From contig CAMFIF010000024.1 in the NCBI GenBank assembly GCA_945952415.1, positions 1 through 50,076 of the forward strand: 50,076 nucleotides of DNA. The letters are read 5' to 3'. The translations under genes and the position numbers were made by a program. Numbering within the stretch: the first letter of the stretch is position 1; every line of letters begins with the position of its first letter. The notes beneath the pieces were generated by a model. The model was not told the DNA's origin. It did no database searches and worked only from the letters and a program-made list of their open reading frames with translations. The stretch comes from an uncultured Rhizobium sp. (GTDB lineage Bacteria; Pseudomonadota; Alphaproteobacteria; Rhizobiales; Rhizobiaceae). Positions 42,779-50,076 of this stretch are shown piece by piece.

Positions 42779-43092
42779 GCCAAAGCCTTTCCCCGGCGGG
42801 GGTGGCCTCCTGTCCCTTGGTCGCCCCCGCATTTTCCCTTCGCGCCGGTCCTCTTGCCGCACTTCCGCTTTCGGGCGGGAAGGAGACCGCCGCGCGTTTG
42901 CCCGGAGCCCCCGCGGCTCCGGATGGTAAGTGCCTGCCCTGTCAACTGCAGCACCCCTGTCGCTGCATGCCGCGAAATGCGCCTCACGGCCGTTTCGCGG
43001 CTCTTTTTTTATGCGGATGGCCCCGGCGCCTCGGCTGTTCAACCGCCCGGCCATCCCCTATATGCGATGGCACGTCCCACCAGGAAAAAGCC
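42779..43092. other. Non-coding gap before sufE
   Basis: 314 nt. Nothing recognisable apart from GC-rich imperfect hairpins near the start (around 42790) and a probable sufE promoter close to the end. Confidence 0.4.
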
Positions 43093-43515
43093 ATGGCCTC
43101 CATCGACCAGATCATCGACGACTTCGCCTATCTCGAGGATTGGGAAGACCGCTATCGCTATGTGATCGAGCTGGGCAAGGCGCTGCCGGACCTGCCGGAT
43201 GCGCTAAAGACGGCCGAGCACAAGGTGCGCGGCTGCGCCAGCCAGGTCTGGCTGGTGGTGAAGCCGGAAGCGGGCGCCAATCCCGTGCTCCATCTTCAGG
43301 GAGACAGCGACGCCCATATCGTGCGCGGCCTCGTCGCCATCGTGCTCGCCGCCTATGACGGCAAGCATGCCGCCGAGATCGCCGCCCTCGATGCCTCGGA
43401 CCTCTTCGCAAAGATCGGCCTCATCGAACATCTCTCCGCCCAGCGGGCCAATGGTCTGCGCTCGATGATCGCCCGCATCCGCGAGGATGCGGCCCGCCTT
43501 TCGGACGGTGGATAA
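43093..43515 (+). CDS. sufE: SufE, cysteine desulfurase sulfur acceptor
   Basis: A 140-residue SufE. The sulfur-accepting cysteine is Cys48 in HKVRGCASQVW, the family signature, preceded by DFAYLEDWEDRYRYVIELG. It accepts persulfide sulfur from SufS and passes it to the SufBCD scaffold for Fe-S cluster assembly. No suf genes adjoin it; in rhizobia sufE is often separate and next to DUF1491, as here. The start at 43093 follows CAGGAAAAAG. Confidence 0.94.
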   Translation: MASIDQIIDDFAYLEDWEDRYRYVIELGKALPDLPDALKTAEHKVRGCASQVWLVVKPEAGANPVLHLQGDSDAHIVRGLVAIVLAAYDGKHAAEIAALDASDLFAKIGLIEHLSAQRANGLRSMIARIREDAARLSDGG

Positions 43516-43588
43516 CCTCGCCACCCTTCATATCCTTGTGCGCCCCGGGGGCGTAAGGATAGGCCGGCCTGATCCGGGGAGGGATGTC

Positions 43589-43933
43589 ATGCGTGTCACC
43601 AGTGATTTCTATTGCAGCGCGCTCCTGCGCCGCATCTTCGCCGCCGGCGGCTTTGCGGCGGTGGAAAAGAAGGGGGCCGCGGAAGCGGGCGCCATCTTCC
43701 TGAAGGAACGCCGCCGCGACGGCACCGTCACCCTCTATGCCCCGGCTCCCCAGACCGTCTTCGGCAGCGGCGAGGCCGATGACCGCCGCTTCGAACGCCG
43801 CCTCGAAAAGGCCGATCCGCAGGCGGCCGACGATCTCATCGCCCGCGAACGCCGCTTCGATCCGGATCTCTGGATCATCGAGGCCGAAACCGACGATCTC
43901 TCGCGCTATATCACCGTGGACGGGATGGAATAG
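43589..43933 (+). CDS. DUF1491 protein
   Basis: A 114-residue soluble protein beginning MRVTSDFYCSALLRRIFAAG, a conserved opening of DUF1491. A central AIFLKERRRDGTVTLYAPAPQ strand region and a C-terminal RERRFDPDLWIIEAE segment follow. Function unknown. It lies 73 nt downstream of sufE in the same direction, an association repeated in related genomes, so an Fe-S link is possible. The start at 43589 follows GGGGAGGG. Confidence 0.9.
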   Translation: MRVTSDFYCSALLRRIFAAGGFAAVEKKGAAEAGAIFLKERRRDGTVTLYAPAPQTVFGSGEADDRRFERRLEKADPQAADDLIARERRFDPDLWIIEAETDDLSRYITVDGME

Positions 43934-43977
43934 GAAAGGCCGCAAAGCGGGCGCTCCCTGAGGCGGGGAGGCGGGCC

Positions 43978-44106
43978 GGATCCTTCAGGAGACGGGGATG
44001 CGAGGTTGCTCGTAACCGCTGATCACGCAAAATACAGGAGAATAACCGGCGGCTGCCGGACGAAATACTTCCCTCGTGGCGTGCACCCCCGGCTCCTGAA
44101 AGATCC
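43978..44106 (-). ncRNA. Candidate structured RNA or miniature inverted-repeat element
   Basis: The arms 43978-44001 and 44083-44106 are reverse complements at 21 of 24 positions. Two of the three mismatches become G-U pairs if the minus strand is transcribed, so an RNA from that strand would fold into a long stem with an internal 14-nt CCGGC/GCCGG hairpin. A perfect CtrA box lies about 110 nt upstream on that strand. It could be a small RNA or a MITE-like element; the limits are those of the arms only. Confidence 0.4.
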
Positions 44107-44214
44107 GTGGCCGGACATGGCTGTCCATGACCGCAACACTAGACGCCTTTCGCTTTCGGAAGGCTTTCAACCGCCCTCCAAAAAATCAGGAGAGAGAATT
44201 GACAGGGGGTGTCT

Positions 44215-44230
44215 TTAACCCCGTATTAAC
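44215..44230. promoter_or_regulatory. Perfect CtrA consensus box
   Basis: TTAA (44215-44218), seven bases, TTAAC (44226-44230): all nine fixed positions match the CtrA consensus. It is in a non-coding gap, over 200 nt from any recognised gene start, so it may serve the minus-strand inverted-repeat element. Confidence 0.5.
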
Positions 44231-44317
44231 CTTGAAAACCGTTCCGAATCAGCCGCTTGAACGAAGAGGCGATGCGGGCGAGGGGGCCGGCGCCGTAGGG
44301 CCCGGCCCACCCTTCCA

Positions 44318-46116
44318 TCAGGCCGCGGATCGCATCCGCGGCGGCGTTCTGGAGAGCGTGAAGCGGGCGATGAGATCGGCCAGCGCACCGGTTTCCTCCG
44401 CCAGGCTGTTGCAGGCTGCGGTTGTTTCTTCCACCATGGCGGCATTTTGCTGGGTGCTCTGGTCGAGGATCTGCACCGCCTGGCTGATTTCCCCGATGCC
44501 GGCCGACTGCTCGCGGCTCACATCGGCGATGGCCTGCACATGGCCGCCGATATCGCGCACCTCGCGCACGATCCGTTGCAGCACCTCGCCGGTGCGGGCC
44601 ACCAGATCGACCCCCAGCCGCACCTGATCGCCGGAGCGGGAGATGAGCTGCTTGATGTCGCGGGCGGCGCTCGCCGAGCGCTGGGCAAGCTCGCGCACCT
44701 CCTGCGCCACCACGGCAAAGCCCTTGCCGGCTTCCCCGGCGCGCGCCGCCTCGACGCCCGCATTGAGCGCCAGAAGATTGGTCTGGAAGGCAATCTCGTC
44801 GATGACCGAAATGATGTTGGCGATCTCGCGGGACGAGCCGTCGATGGAATTCATCGCCTCCACCGTATCCGAAACCACGGTTTCGGAGGTCTCCGCCGCC
44901 TGCTTGGCCCGTTCCACCATGCGCCCCACCTCGGCGGCGCGGTCGCTGGCATGGGTGGAGGTGGCGGCGATTTCCTCCATCGCCGCTGAGGTTTCCTCCA
45001 CCGAGGCGGCCTGGCGCTCGGTGCGCCGGGCGAGGCTGACGGCCTCCTCGCGGATCTGCCGCGTGCCGGATTCGATGGCGCCCGCCTTCTCCCCCACCAG
45101 CAGCATGGCCCGGTCGAGCTGTTCCATCGAGGCATTGAAGGTCTGGCGCAGGCTGTCGAGATGATCGGCAAAGGGGTCGTTGATCCGGTAGGTCAGCACC
45201 CCGCCGGCGAGTTCGGAAAGCCCGCCCGCAATGGCATTGGCCGCATGGCTCACCTCCGCCGCCGCCCGGGCGCGGGCGGCCTCCTCCCTTGCGCGCTCGG
45301 CCTCGGTCAGGGCGCGCTGGCGCTCCACCTCCGCCTCCAGCGCCGCGCGCTCCTGGCACTTGTCGCGGAAGACGGCCACGGCCCGGGCCATGTCGCCCAC
45401 CTCGTCCCGCCGCCGGTCGCCGAAGACGGAGATGGCAAGCTCGCCGCCGGCAATCGCGAGCATGCAGGCGCGAAGCCGCTGCAGGGGCAGCACCACCCGC
45501 GGCTGACCGTCCAGAGGCTTGCCGCAAAGACCACGGCCACCAGCCCCGAAAGCGTGAAGAAGACCATCTGCACACGGCCCCATGCCACCCGCGAATCCGC
45601 GTAAAGCGCCGCCGTCACCCGCGATTGCAGACGGATCAGCCGGTTGACCGGATCGGCCAGCGGATCGATGAGCCCGTAGAGTTCCGTATCGATGAAGCCC
45701 TGCACCTGCTCGAGGTTTCCCGAGGCCAGGATGGCCTGAAGCTTGTCCAGTCCCGCCTCGCTGCGGCTGCGCGCGGCGGTGAATTCCTGGATGATCCTGT
45801 TTTCCTCCTCCGTCATCTGGGTGGCCGTATAGGCAGCCCACAACCGGTCGATCTCCTTGCGCGCCGCGGCAACCCGGGTGGCCGCATCCGCCGCCTTCAT
45901 GGAGCCGATATGGGTCTTCTGCGTCGTATCGACGATGTCGATCGCGTAGAGATCGGAAATATGCTTCAGCTGCTCCATGGGAACCACCCGGTCCTCCAGG
46001 ATGGTCCGCATCGTCCCGGTCATGCCGTTCAGCGCGACATAGGCGGTGGTCCCGAGCACCGCCTGCGCCAAGGCCATCAGGGCGAGGCAGGCAAACAGTT
46101 TCGACTTCAGGCTCAT
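44318..46116 (-). pseudogene. Methyl-accepting chemotaxis protein, interrupted by a one-base frameshift
   Basis: Frame 1 (start 46116) gives an N-terminal helix (about 8-28), a four-helix-bundle ligand domain (about 30-190) and a second helix ending [18 protein letters not shown]. Reading then breaks at a CCC run (45496-45498 on the plus strand), where one more C would continue into frame 2. Frame 2 supplies the HAMP segment ([20 protein letters not shown]) and a complete signalling domain ([20 protein letters not shown] hairpin tip). Restoring the base gives about 599 residues. It is either a real recent mutation, a phase-variable G/C run, or a sequencing error. The minus-strand product would sense ligands in the periplasm and drive CheA. 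Transcription may be CtrA-linked (box at 46442). Confidence 0.85.
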
Positions 46117-46867
46117 GAATGAGACTCCCTTGTATGCGGGCGCATGGCTGGCCCCCCGGCCGCGCGGTTCCCCGCACCCGACAAAAACAGTTCGGCAATG
46201 GCATCAAGGTATCCGGCAGCCGGTCATCCGGTCGCGCACGGTCAGGTCTTGCTCCGGCAGGCCACGATCTGGCCCGCCCGCCCGAAAGCCCGGCCGGACA
46301 TTCCCTCATGGAAGCCCGGCCGGAAAGGAGGCGGTATCAACAGTATCGACCCCCGCCACAGGCTTCGCAGCGGGCATCTGTCTATTCGAGGAATGCAACC
46401 TCAAATAAATTACTGTTGTGGTAGATAACGCTTCAATTGGATTAAATCTGCGTTAATGCCGAATTACGCATTTTACCTATGGTTTATTGGAAAAGCGGCG
46501 CTGTCCGCCTCGATCTGCCACCGAACGACCGGAAAACACGGAAGAAATCTTCAAAAATGGCCGAATATTGCTGTTTTTTGCTCGAAAACCCTTTTTGGGC
46601 CAAACGCCCGCAATGGGCTGTCGTAGAAGTTTCATCTTGCATGGGTTGTGAAAATCCAGAAAACCCGCCTGCCGCGATTGCCACCTGACGTAAGGGAAGG
46701 CGGCCGCCGGAGATGCCGGCCATGCCTCCGCCGGAGCAGCGGGTGCGGCCCTGGGGCGAAGGCGGCTTTCAGCCCCGCCTTTAACCGGCGGGGAATCAGT
46801 GATAGTCCTCGCCGGGACGAAGAATTGCTCTTTCTGATTTCCTCAAGACAAAGGCTGCTGATTGCGC
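46117..46867. other. Long non-coding gap with an AT-rich centre and a CtrA-type box
   Basis: 751 nt between the chemoreceptor start and the DUF1214 gene. 46380-46660 is markedly AT-rich. Short open frames (for example 46484-46723 on the minus strand) have no recognisable features. A TTAA-N7-TTAA box lies at 46442-46457. Confidence 0.5.
46442..46457. promoter_or_regulatory. CtrA-type box upstream of the chemoreceptor
   Basis: TTAA, seven bases, TTAAT: eight of nine fixed positions, with both TTAA elements intact. It is 326 nt from the chemoreceptor start; a long leader would be needed. Confidence 0.4.
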
Positions 46868-47455
46868 ATGTTTCGGGTTCCGTTTCTCGTGGCCATCACG
46901 CTGGCCATAGCCTTTGGCGGTGGAATTTACTCCACGCTGCGGCTGCTGGAGGCGACGGCCGGCTTCGGGGCGATCCGGCTGGGGGCCTGGCAGGCCTTTC
47001 CCGACGCTCAGACAGCGGGGGCCGATCCCTATGCCCGGGCGCACCGGGCCAAGGCGGGCCGTCTTCTTTATGGCAGTGCGGAAGGCCTGATGTTCGAGGC
47101 CGACCGGGACGATCAGGGCGCGCCCCTCGATGCCGCCTGCACCTATCGCCTCAGCGGGCAGACGCCCATTGCAAGGGCCTGGACTCTCTATGTGGCGCGG
47201 CCGGATGGCAGTGCGCTGATATCGGCCGAGGGTCTGCCCAACGGGCTCAACTCCACCATCATCGCCCGCAGGGCGGATTCGAGCTTCGAGGTCACGCTGT
47301 CGGATGAGGCGGTGGCGGGCAACTGGCTGGCACTGCCGAAGAGCGGCGGCTTCCGGCTGGAGCTGACGCTGCTCGACACGCCGACCGCCGGCTCCTCCGG
47401 CCTCTTCGATCTCGCCATGCCGCGGCTCGAGCGGCAGGAGTGCCGCCATGGTTAG
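46868..47455 (+). CDS. DUF1214 exported or membrane-anchored protein
   Basis: A 195-residue protein with an N-terminal hydrophobic helix (about 5-25) and a DUF1214 beta-rich domain (about 60-190: ARAWTLYVARPDGS, LPNGLNSTIIAR). The start at 46868 is the ATG; the frame opens with a TTG two codons earlier. It overlaps the next gene by 8 nt. In many bacteria DUF1254 and DUF1214 are joined in one protein. Here they are two separate small anchored proteins, which probably work as a pair. Function unknown. Confidence 0.85.
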   Translation: MFRVPFLVAITLAIAFGGGIYSTLRLLEATAGFGAIRLGAWQAFPDAQTAGADPYARAHRAKAGRLLYGSAEGLMFEADRDDQGAPLDAACTYRLSGQTPIARAWTLYVARPDGSALISAEGLPNGLNSTIIARRADSSFEVTLSDEAVAGNWLALPKSGGFRLELTLLDTPTAGSSGLFDLAMPRLERQECRHG

Positions 47456-48116
47456 GCTGCTGCACGCCATTCTCACCGGCCTCGTCGGCGCGGCCCTCCT
47501 GCATGTGGTGATCATTCTTGCCCTGCCGCGCTTCGTGAAGGCCGATGCCTTCCGCCGGGTAGAGGCGCTGGGTGCCCCGGGCGCCTTTCATCCGCTGGCG
47601 GGGGCTTCCGAAGGCGGCGCGCTGCGTGGCCTTGCCGGCGATCAGGGGGCGGCCGCCCCGGATGCCGGGCGCGAGGTCGCACCCGCGCCGCTTGCCAGCC
47701 AGGACCCGTTTCTCGCGGTCGCTGCCTGCATCGTCACGCTCGATGGAGGGCCGGTCCGCCTCTTTGCCGAAGGCGACGTGCCCTTCTGGTCGGTCGCGGT
47801 CTATGACCGGGATTCCAACGAAATCTACAGCATGAGCGATCGCACCTCCATCACGGGTGCGCTCGATATCCTGCTTGGCCGCGCCGCCGATCTGCCGGCC
47901 ATCCGCAAGGCGGTGCCGCCCGATCTCGCCCAGTCCATTCTGGTGGAAATGCCGGAAAGCGGCGGCTATGCGGTGCTCCGGGCGCTCGCGCCCGCGCCGA
48001 GCTACCGCTCTTCCGCGGCAGCCTTCCTCGAATCGGCGGAATGCGGCCCCTGGAAGGCATCGCCGGGCCAGGCCCCGGCCGCGGCCCCATCGCCGCCGGA
48101 AAGCCCTGATGGCTGA
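47448..48116 (+). CDS. DUF1254 exported or membrane-anchored protein
   Basis: A 222-residue protein with an N-terminal helix (about 5-28), a DUF1254-like domain (about 85-200: DPFLAVAACIVTLDGGPVRL, PFWSVAVYDRDSNEIYSMSDRTS) and a Pro/Ala-rich tail. It starts inside the last codons of the DUF1214 gene (8-nt overlap), so the two form an operon. Stand-alone short versions of this family occur in rhizobia as partners of DUF1214. Probably periplasm-facing; function unknown. Confidence 0.85.
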   Translation: MVRLLHAILTGLVGAALLHVVIILALPRFVKADAFRRVEALGAPGAFHPLAGASEGGALRGLAGDQGAAAPDAGREVAPAPLASQDPFLAVAACIVTLDGGPVRLFAEGDVPFWSVAVYDRDSNEIYSMSDRTSITGALDILLGRAADLPAIRKAVPPDLAQSILVEMPESGGYAVLRALAPAPSYRSSAAAFLESAECGPWKASPGQAPAAAPSPPESPDG

Positions 48117-48131
48117 GGGCTTTCGCCCCGT

Positions 48132-48308
48132 TCAGCTCTTGCGCGCCCGGGTCGATCCCGTCGGCCGGGGCTGCGTGCCCGGCTGATAGCGCTCATATTG
48201 CACCCCGGTGAAGAGATAGAGGCGCGCGCCACCCTCCGGCACCGCCGGACGGGAGGAGGCCGGGCGCCGTTTCGCCTGCCGGTCCTTGAGATTGATTATC
48301 TGTACCAT
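48132..48308 (-). CDS. Short conserved rhizobial protein of unknown function
   Basis: A 58-residue basic protein beginning MVQIINLKDRQAKRRP and ending with an ARLYLFTGVQYERY segment. The layout (a basic N-terminus and an LxFTGVxYE-like C-terminal strand) recalls small conserved proteins seen in Rhizobiaceae. It is preceded by GGAGACGAGC, a suitable ribosome site. The start at 48308 was chosen over a longer frame with poor composition. It converges on the DUF1254 gene with a 15-nt gap. Function unknown. Confidence 0.65.
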   Translation of the reverse strand: MVQIINLKDRQAKRRPASSRPAVPEGGARLYLFTGVQYERYQPGTQPRPTGSTRARKS

Positions 48309-48782
48309 GCTCGTCTCCAACCATAATGATGAGACGGATGAACGAAGTACCGATTTCACCCTGCCCGAAGGCGCAGCCGCGCTGCGTTCGGGCTGGCGCT
48401 GTCCGGATAGGGCCCTGTTGCCGCCGTCGAAGGCGGTAACCCTGAAAGACCATTCCCGGTTCCAGCGCACCGGCCGGGAAGAACCATCCGGCGTCACTCG
48501 CGCCGTTCCCAGATCACCTGTCACGGCATGTCCGGTTTGCCCCCCGGCCCACACCCAAGCCTGAAACGCGATGAGGCCAGACTGGCCGGTCCGGTTTCCC
48601 GGGCTGCGGTGCCCTCGGACACTTTGCAACCGGAAGCCGTATCGCGGTGCCGGGAATATTCGCACTACCTTTGGATGCGAATCTTTTCCCTATGCCGCAT
48701 TCAGCCACAGCATAGTTAACAGCTCGCTAACGATTTTGATCTAACTTGACGGACTGTGTCTTGCGTAACCCGGGAATTGATC
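48309..48782. other. Non-coding gap with a CtrA-type box near its right end
   Basis: 474 nt between the short protein and the DUF2336 gene. No gene is convincing; open frames here are low-scoring. The last 70 nt become AT-rich and include the CtrA-type box 48716-48731. Confidence 0.5.
48716..48731 (+). promoter_or_regulatory. CtrA-type box upstream of the DUF2336 gene
   Basis: TTAA, seven bases, CTAAC: eight of nine fixed positions of TTAA-N7-TTAAC, about 52 nt before the chosen start. This distance suits a CtrA-activated promoter with a short leader. Confidence 0.45.
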
Positions 48783-49868
48783 GTGGACGACCGTTTCAGA
48801 GAGCTCGAACGACCGCTCGCCATGCGGAAGAAGGACGTGGTGCTGCTCGCCGCCGTGACCAGTTTCGAGGCGCTCGGCCACCCGGGCAAGATGGAGCAGA
48901 AGCAGTTTTCGGAGCTTTTCGTCCCGCTTTTCCTGGCGTCCAGCGGGGAAGCGCGCCGCCAGGCGGCGGCCGCCCTCAGCCGCTGCGCCCATGTGCCGGA
49001 TGCGGTTGCGCTGTTTCTCGGCCGTCAGCCGATCGAGATTGCCGCCATTTTTCTCACGGCCGCCGCGCCGATTTCCGACGAGGTTCTGATCGAGATCGCC
49101 ACCCGCCAGGGGGAGGCCCATGCCCGGGCGATCGCCCGGCGCGAGCATCTTTCGCCCGCGGTGGTGGATGCGCTGGTGGGCCTTCGCTTCGAGCGCCAGC
49201 AAAAATCACGGGGCGACCAGAAAGGCGCCGCAATACGGCCACAGGCCGATACCACTCTCCCGCAAAACGAGCAGTTGGACGCAGAAAAGGGACCTGAGAG
49301 AATGCAGGAGGAACACCGGATGGACATGGATGAGATCGCTGCAGCCGAGGCCGCGCCCGAGGCAGATGGCGAGGCCGGCATCACCCGTCTGGAGCGCGAG
49401 GAACGGCTCCGCCAGGAGCTGAAGGCGCTCGCCCGTCACCTGAACCCGCCGGAAGAGGATCGCGCCGGTCTCCGTCACATCCAGCCGGTGGAGCGGGCGC
49501 TCTTCGTGCGCTTCGCCCGCGCCGGCGAAATCGGCCTCTTCACCACCGCACTTTCCTATGCGCTCTCCTCCACCCGCTGGCTGGCCGAGCGCATCCTGCT
49601 CGACATGTCCGGCCTGCAGCTCGCCACCACGCTGGTCAGCCTCGGCATGCCGGACGAGGAAGCCGCAGAGGTTCTCTCGGGCGTCTATCCCCATCTCGCC
49701 GTTCCCGAAGGCCAGGCCACCCGCGCCGTCAACCTTCTGGAATCGCTCGACCAGCGCGAATGCGACCTCCGCGTCGACAGCTGGCTGCGCGCCGACACCT
49801 ATTCCTTCCCCGCCGCCGGCTCCGGCAGGCGCGAAGACCCCCGCGTCCGCCGCTTCACCCGCCGCTGA
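48783..49868 (+). CDS. DUF2336 domain protein
   Basis: A 361-residue mainly helical soluble protein. The N-terminal half contains RFRELERPLAMRKKDVVLLA and HEAT-like helices (about 10-145), as in DUF2336 proteins of alphaproteobacteria. A charged linker with low complexity lies at about 150-220, and a second helical block at about 225-345. Family function is unknown; a role in cell-cycle or motility regulation has been suggested by neighbourhood in other genomes, but nothing here proves it. The GTG start at 48783 has GGGA at a good distance; a GTG at 48756 would add nine residues. The C-terminus is rich in Arg. Confidence 0.85.
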   Translation: MDDRFRELERPLAMRKKDVVLLAAVTSFEALGHPGKMEQKQFSELFVPLFLASSGEARRQAAAALSRCAHVPDAVALFLGRQPIEIAAIFLTAAAPISDEVLIEIATRQGEAHARAIARREHLSPAVVDALVGLRFERQQKSRGDQKGAAIRPQADTTLPQNEQLDAEKGPERMQEEHRMDMDEIAAAEAAPEADGEAGITRLEREERLRQELKALARHLNPPEEDRAGLRHIQPVERALFVRFARAGEIGLFTTALSYALSSTRWLAERILLDMSGLQLATTLVSLGMPDEEAAEVLSGVYPHLAVPEGQATRAVNLLESLDQRECDLRVDSWLRADTYSFPAAGSGRREDPRVRRFTRR

Positions 49869-49889
49869 CCGAAAACCCTCTCTCCATCA

Positions 49890-49910
49890 TGCTCGGGCTT
49901 CTCCCGAGCA
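49890..49910. terminator. Hairpin after the DUF2336 gene
   Basis: TGCTCGGG (49890-49897) and CCCGAGCA (49903-49910), an 8-bp stem with a 5-nt loop, 21 nt after the stop. There is no T run. A related imperfect hairpin, atcttcggg...cccgaggat, lies at 49945-49967; both look like the dispersed alphaproteobacterial CCTCGGGCTTGTCCCGAGG element. Confidence 0.45.
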
Positions 49911-50015
49911 TCTAATCCCGCATCGGGCTGGTCCGGCGTCGCAGATCTTCGGGACAAGCCCGAGGATGACGGTGGGAAAGGGGTTGCGGCAGTCACGAAA
50001 GCCGCGCACCCTCTT

Positions 50016-50076
50016 CACTACTCACTACTCACTACTCACTACTCACTACTCACTACTCACTACTCACTACTCACTA
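50016..50076. repeat. Heptamer tandem repeat (CACTACT)n, cut by the window end
   Basis: The unit CACTACT is repeated without error 8.7 times across the last 61 nt and continues beyond the edge. It is intergenic, downstream of the DUF2336 gene. Perfect short-period repeats vary in number by slippage and are rare in such GC-rich genomes. Confidence 0.9.

Larger units (their letters stand above)
43934..44317. other. Gap between DUF1491 and the chemoreceptor, with regulatory signals but no firm gene
   Basis: 384 nt. It contains a 24-bp-arm inverted repeat (43978-44106), a perfect CtrA consensus (44215-44230) and a 61-codon TTG-initiated minus-strand frame (43985-44170) with a GGAGGG upstream. 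I do not accept that frame as a gene without homologues. See the separate entries. Confidence 0.6.

Noticed and set aside
43985..44170. A 61-codon TTG-initiated minus-strand frame with GGAGGG upstream, near a CtrA box
   Set aside because: The frame crosses both arms of the inverted repeat and its product has no recognisable feature. Kept only as part of the RNA or element hypothesis.
46484..46723. Short open frames on both strands in the AT-rich gap before the DUF1214 gene
   Set aside because: They overlap each other, lack ribosome sites, and show neither signal peptides nor motifs.
50016..50076. CRISPR array
   Set aside because: The repeat is a 7-bp tandem with no spacers and no cas genes nearby.

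Overview
The window reads as chromosomal DNA of a high-GC alphaproteobacterium, most likely a member of the Rhizobiaceae (Rhizobium/Agrobacterium group). The main reasons are a Ros/MucR zinc-finger regulator, a complete seven-gene Mrp (Pha-type) cation antiporter operon, a SufE/DUF1491 pair, a rhizobial-type asparaginase, DUF2336, DUF5330, DUF6456 and TIGR03808-type proteins, GC-rich palindromic intergenic repeats, and sequences matching the CtrA consensus. The assignment rests on my recognition of protein families; no search was run.

Layout. 1-2.2 kb: an OmpR-type response regulator and sensor kinase followed by a small exported protein whose upstream region carries an 11-bp-period CTTAG direct repeat. 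2.5-7.1 kb: a quinone oxidoreductase, a less GC-rich lipoprotein gene bracketed by 16-bp direct repeats, an NRAMP-like carrier with altered metal-site motifs, and an MFS exporter. 7.5-10.3 kb: a B12-riboswitch-controlled cobalt ECF transporter (cbiMNQO). 10.5-12.5 kb: a Panacea-domain antitoxin-like gene translationally coupled to a small unknown protein (the best candidate for a new toxin-antitoxin system), then an asparaginase. 12.6-20 kb: an unknown membrane protein, a SPINDLY-type O-GlcNAc transferase, a DeoR regulator divergent from a DUF4406-like gene, a GST with a LysR regulator, and a beta-helix protein with a Tat-like signal.

20-30 kb: a PAS-GAF-GGDEF-EAL protein, a TMEM175-like channel, several small proteins, an L,D-transpeptidase lipoprotein, an RTX-like repeat protein, the ohrR/ohr peroxide pair, and a MarR regulator divergent from a VOC protein. 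30.4-36.3 kb: mnhABCDEFG, with start/stop overlaps at all junctions but one. 36.8-43.9 kb: mucR with a long AT-rich leader, a cluster of palindromic repeats, a stand-alone DnaA-domain-IV protein coupled to DUF6456, a peptidoglycan-binding protein behind a DivJ/PleC-like kinase, DUF5330, SufE and DUF1491. 44-50 kb: a chemoreceptor broken by a one-base deletion, a DUF1214/DUF1254 pair, a short conserved protein, DUF2336, and a heptamer tandem repeat cut by the window edge.

Themes. Several regulators sit next to or divergent from their probable targets (OhrR/ohr, MarR/VOC, DeoR/DUF4406, LysR/GST). From 40 kb onward the window has a cell-cycle flavour: a DivJ/PleC-like kinase, a DnaA-like DNA-binding protein, and CtrA-type boxes at 44215, 46442 and 48716. 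The box at 44215 matches the consensus exactly and lies in a gap with no protein gene, beside a 24-bp-arm inverted repeat. No tRNA, rRNA, CRISPR array, transposase or phage gene was recognised.
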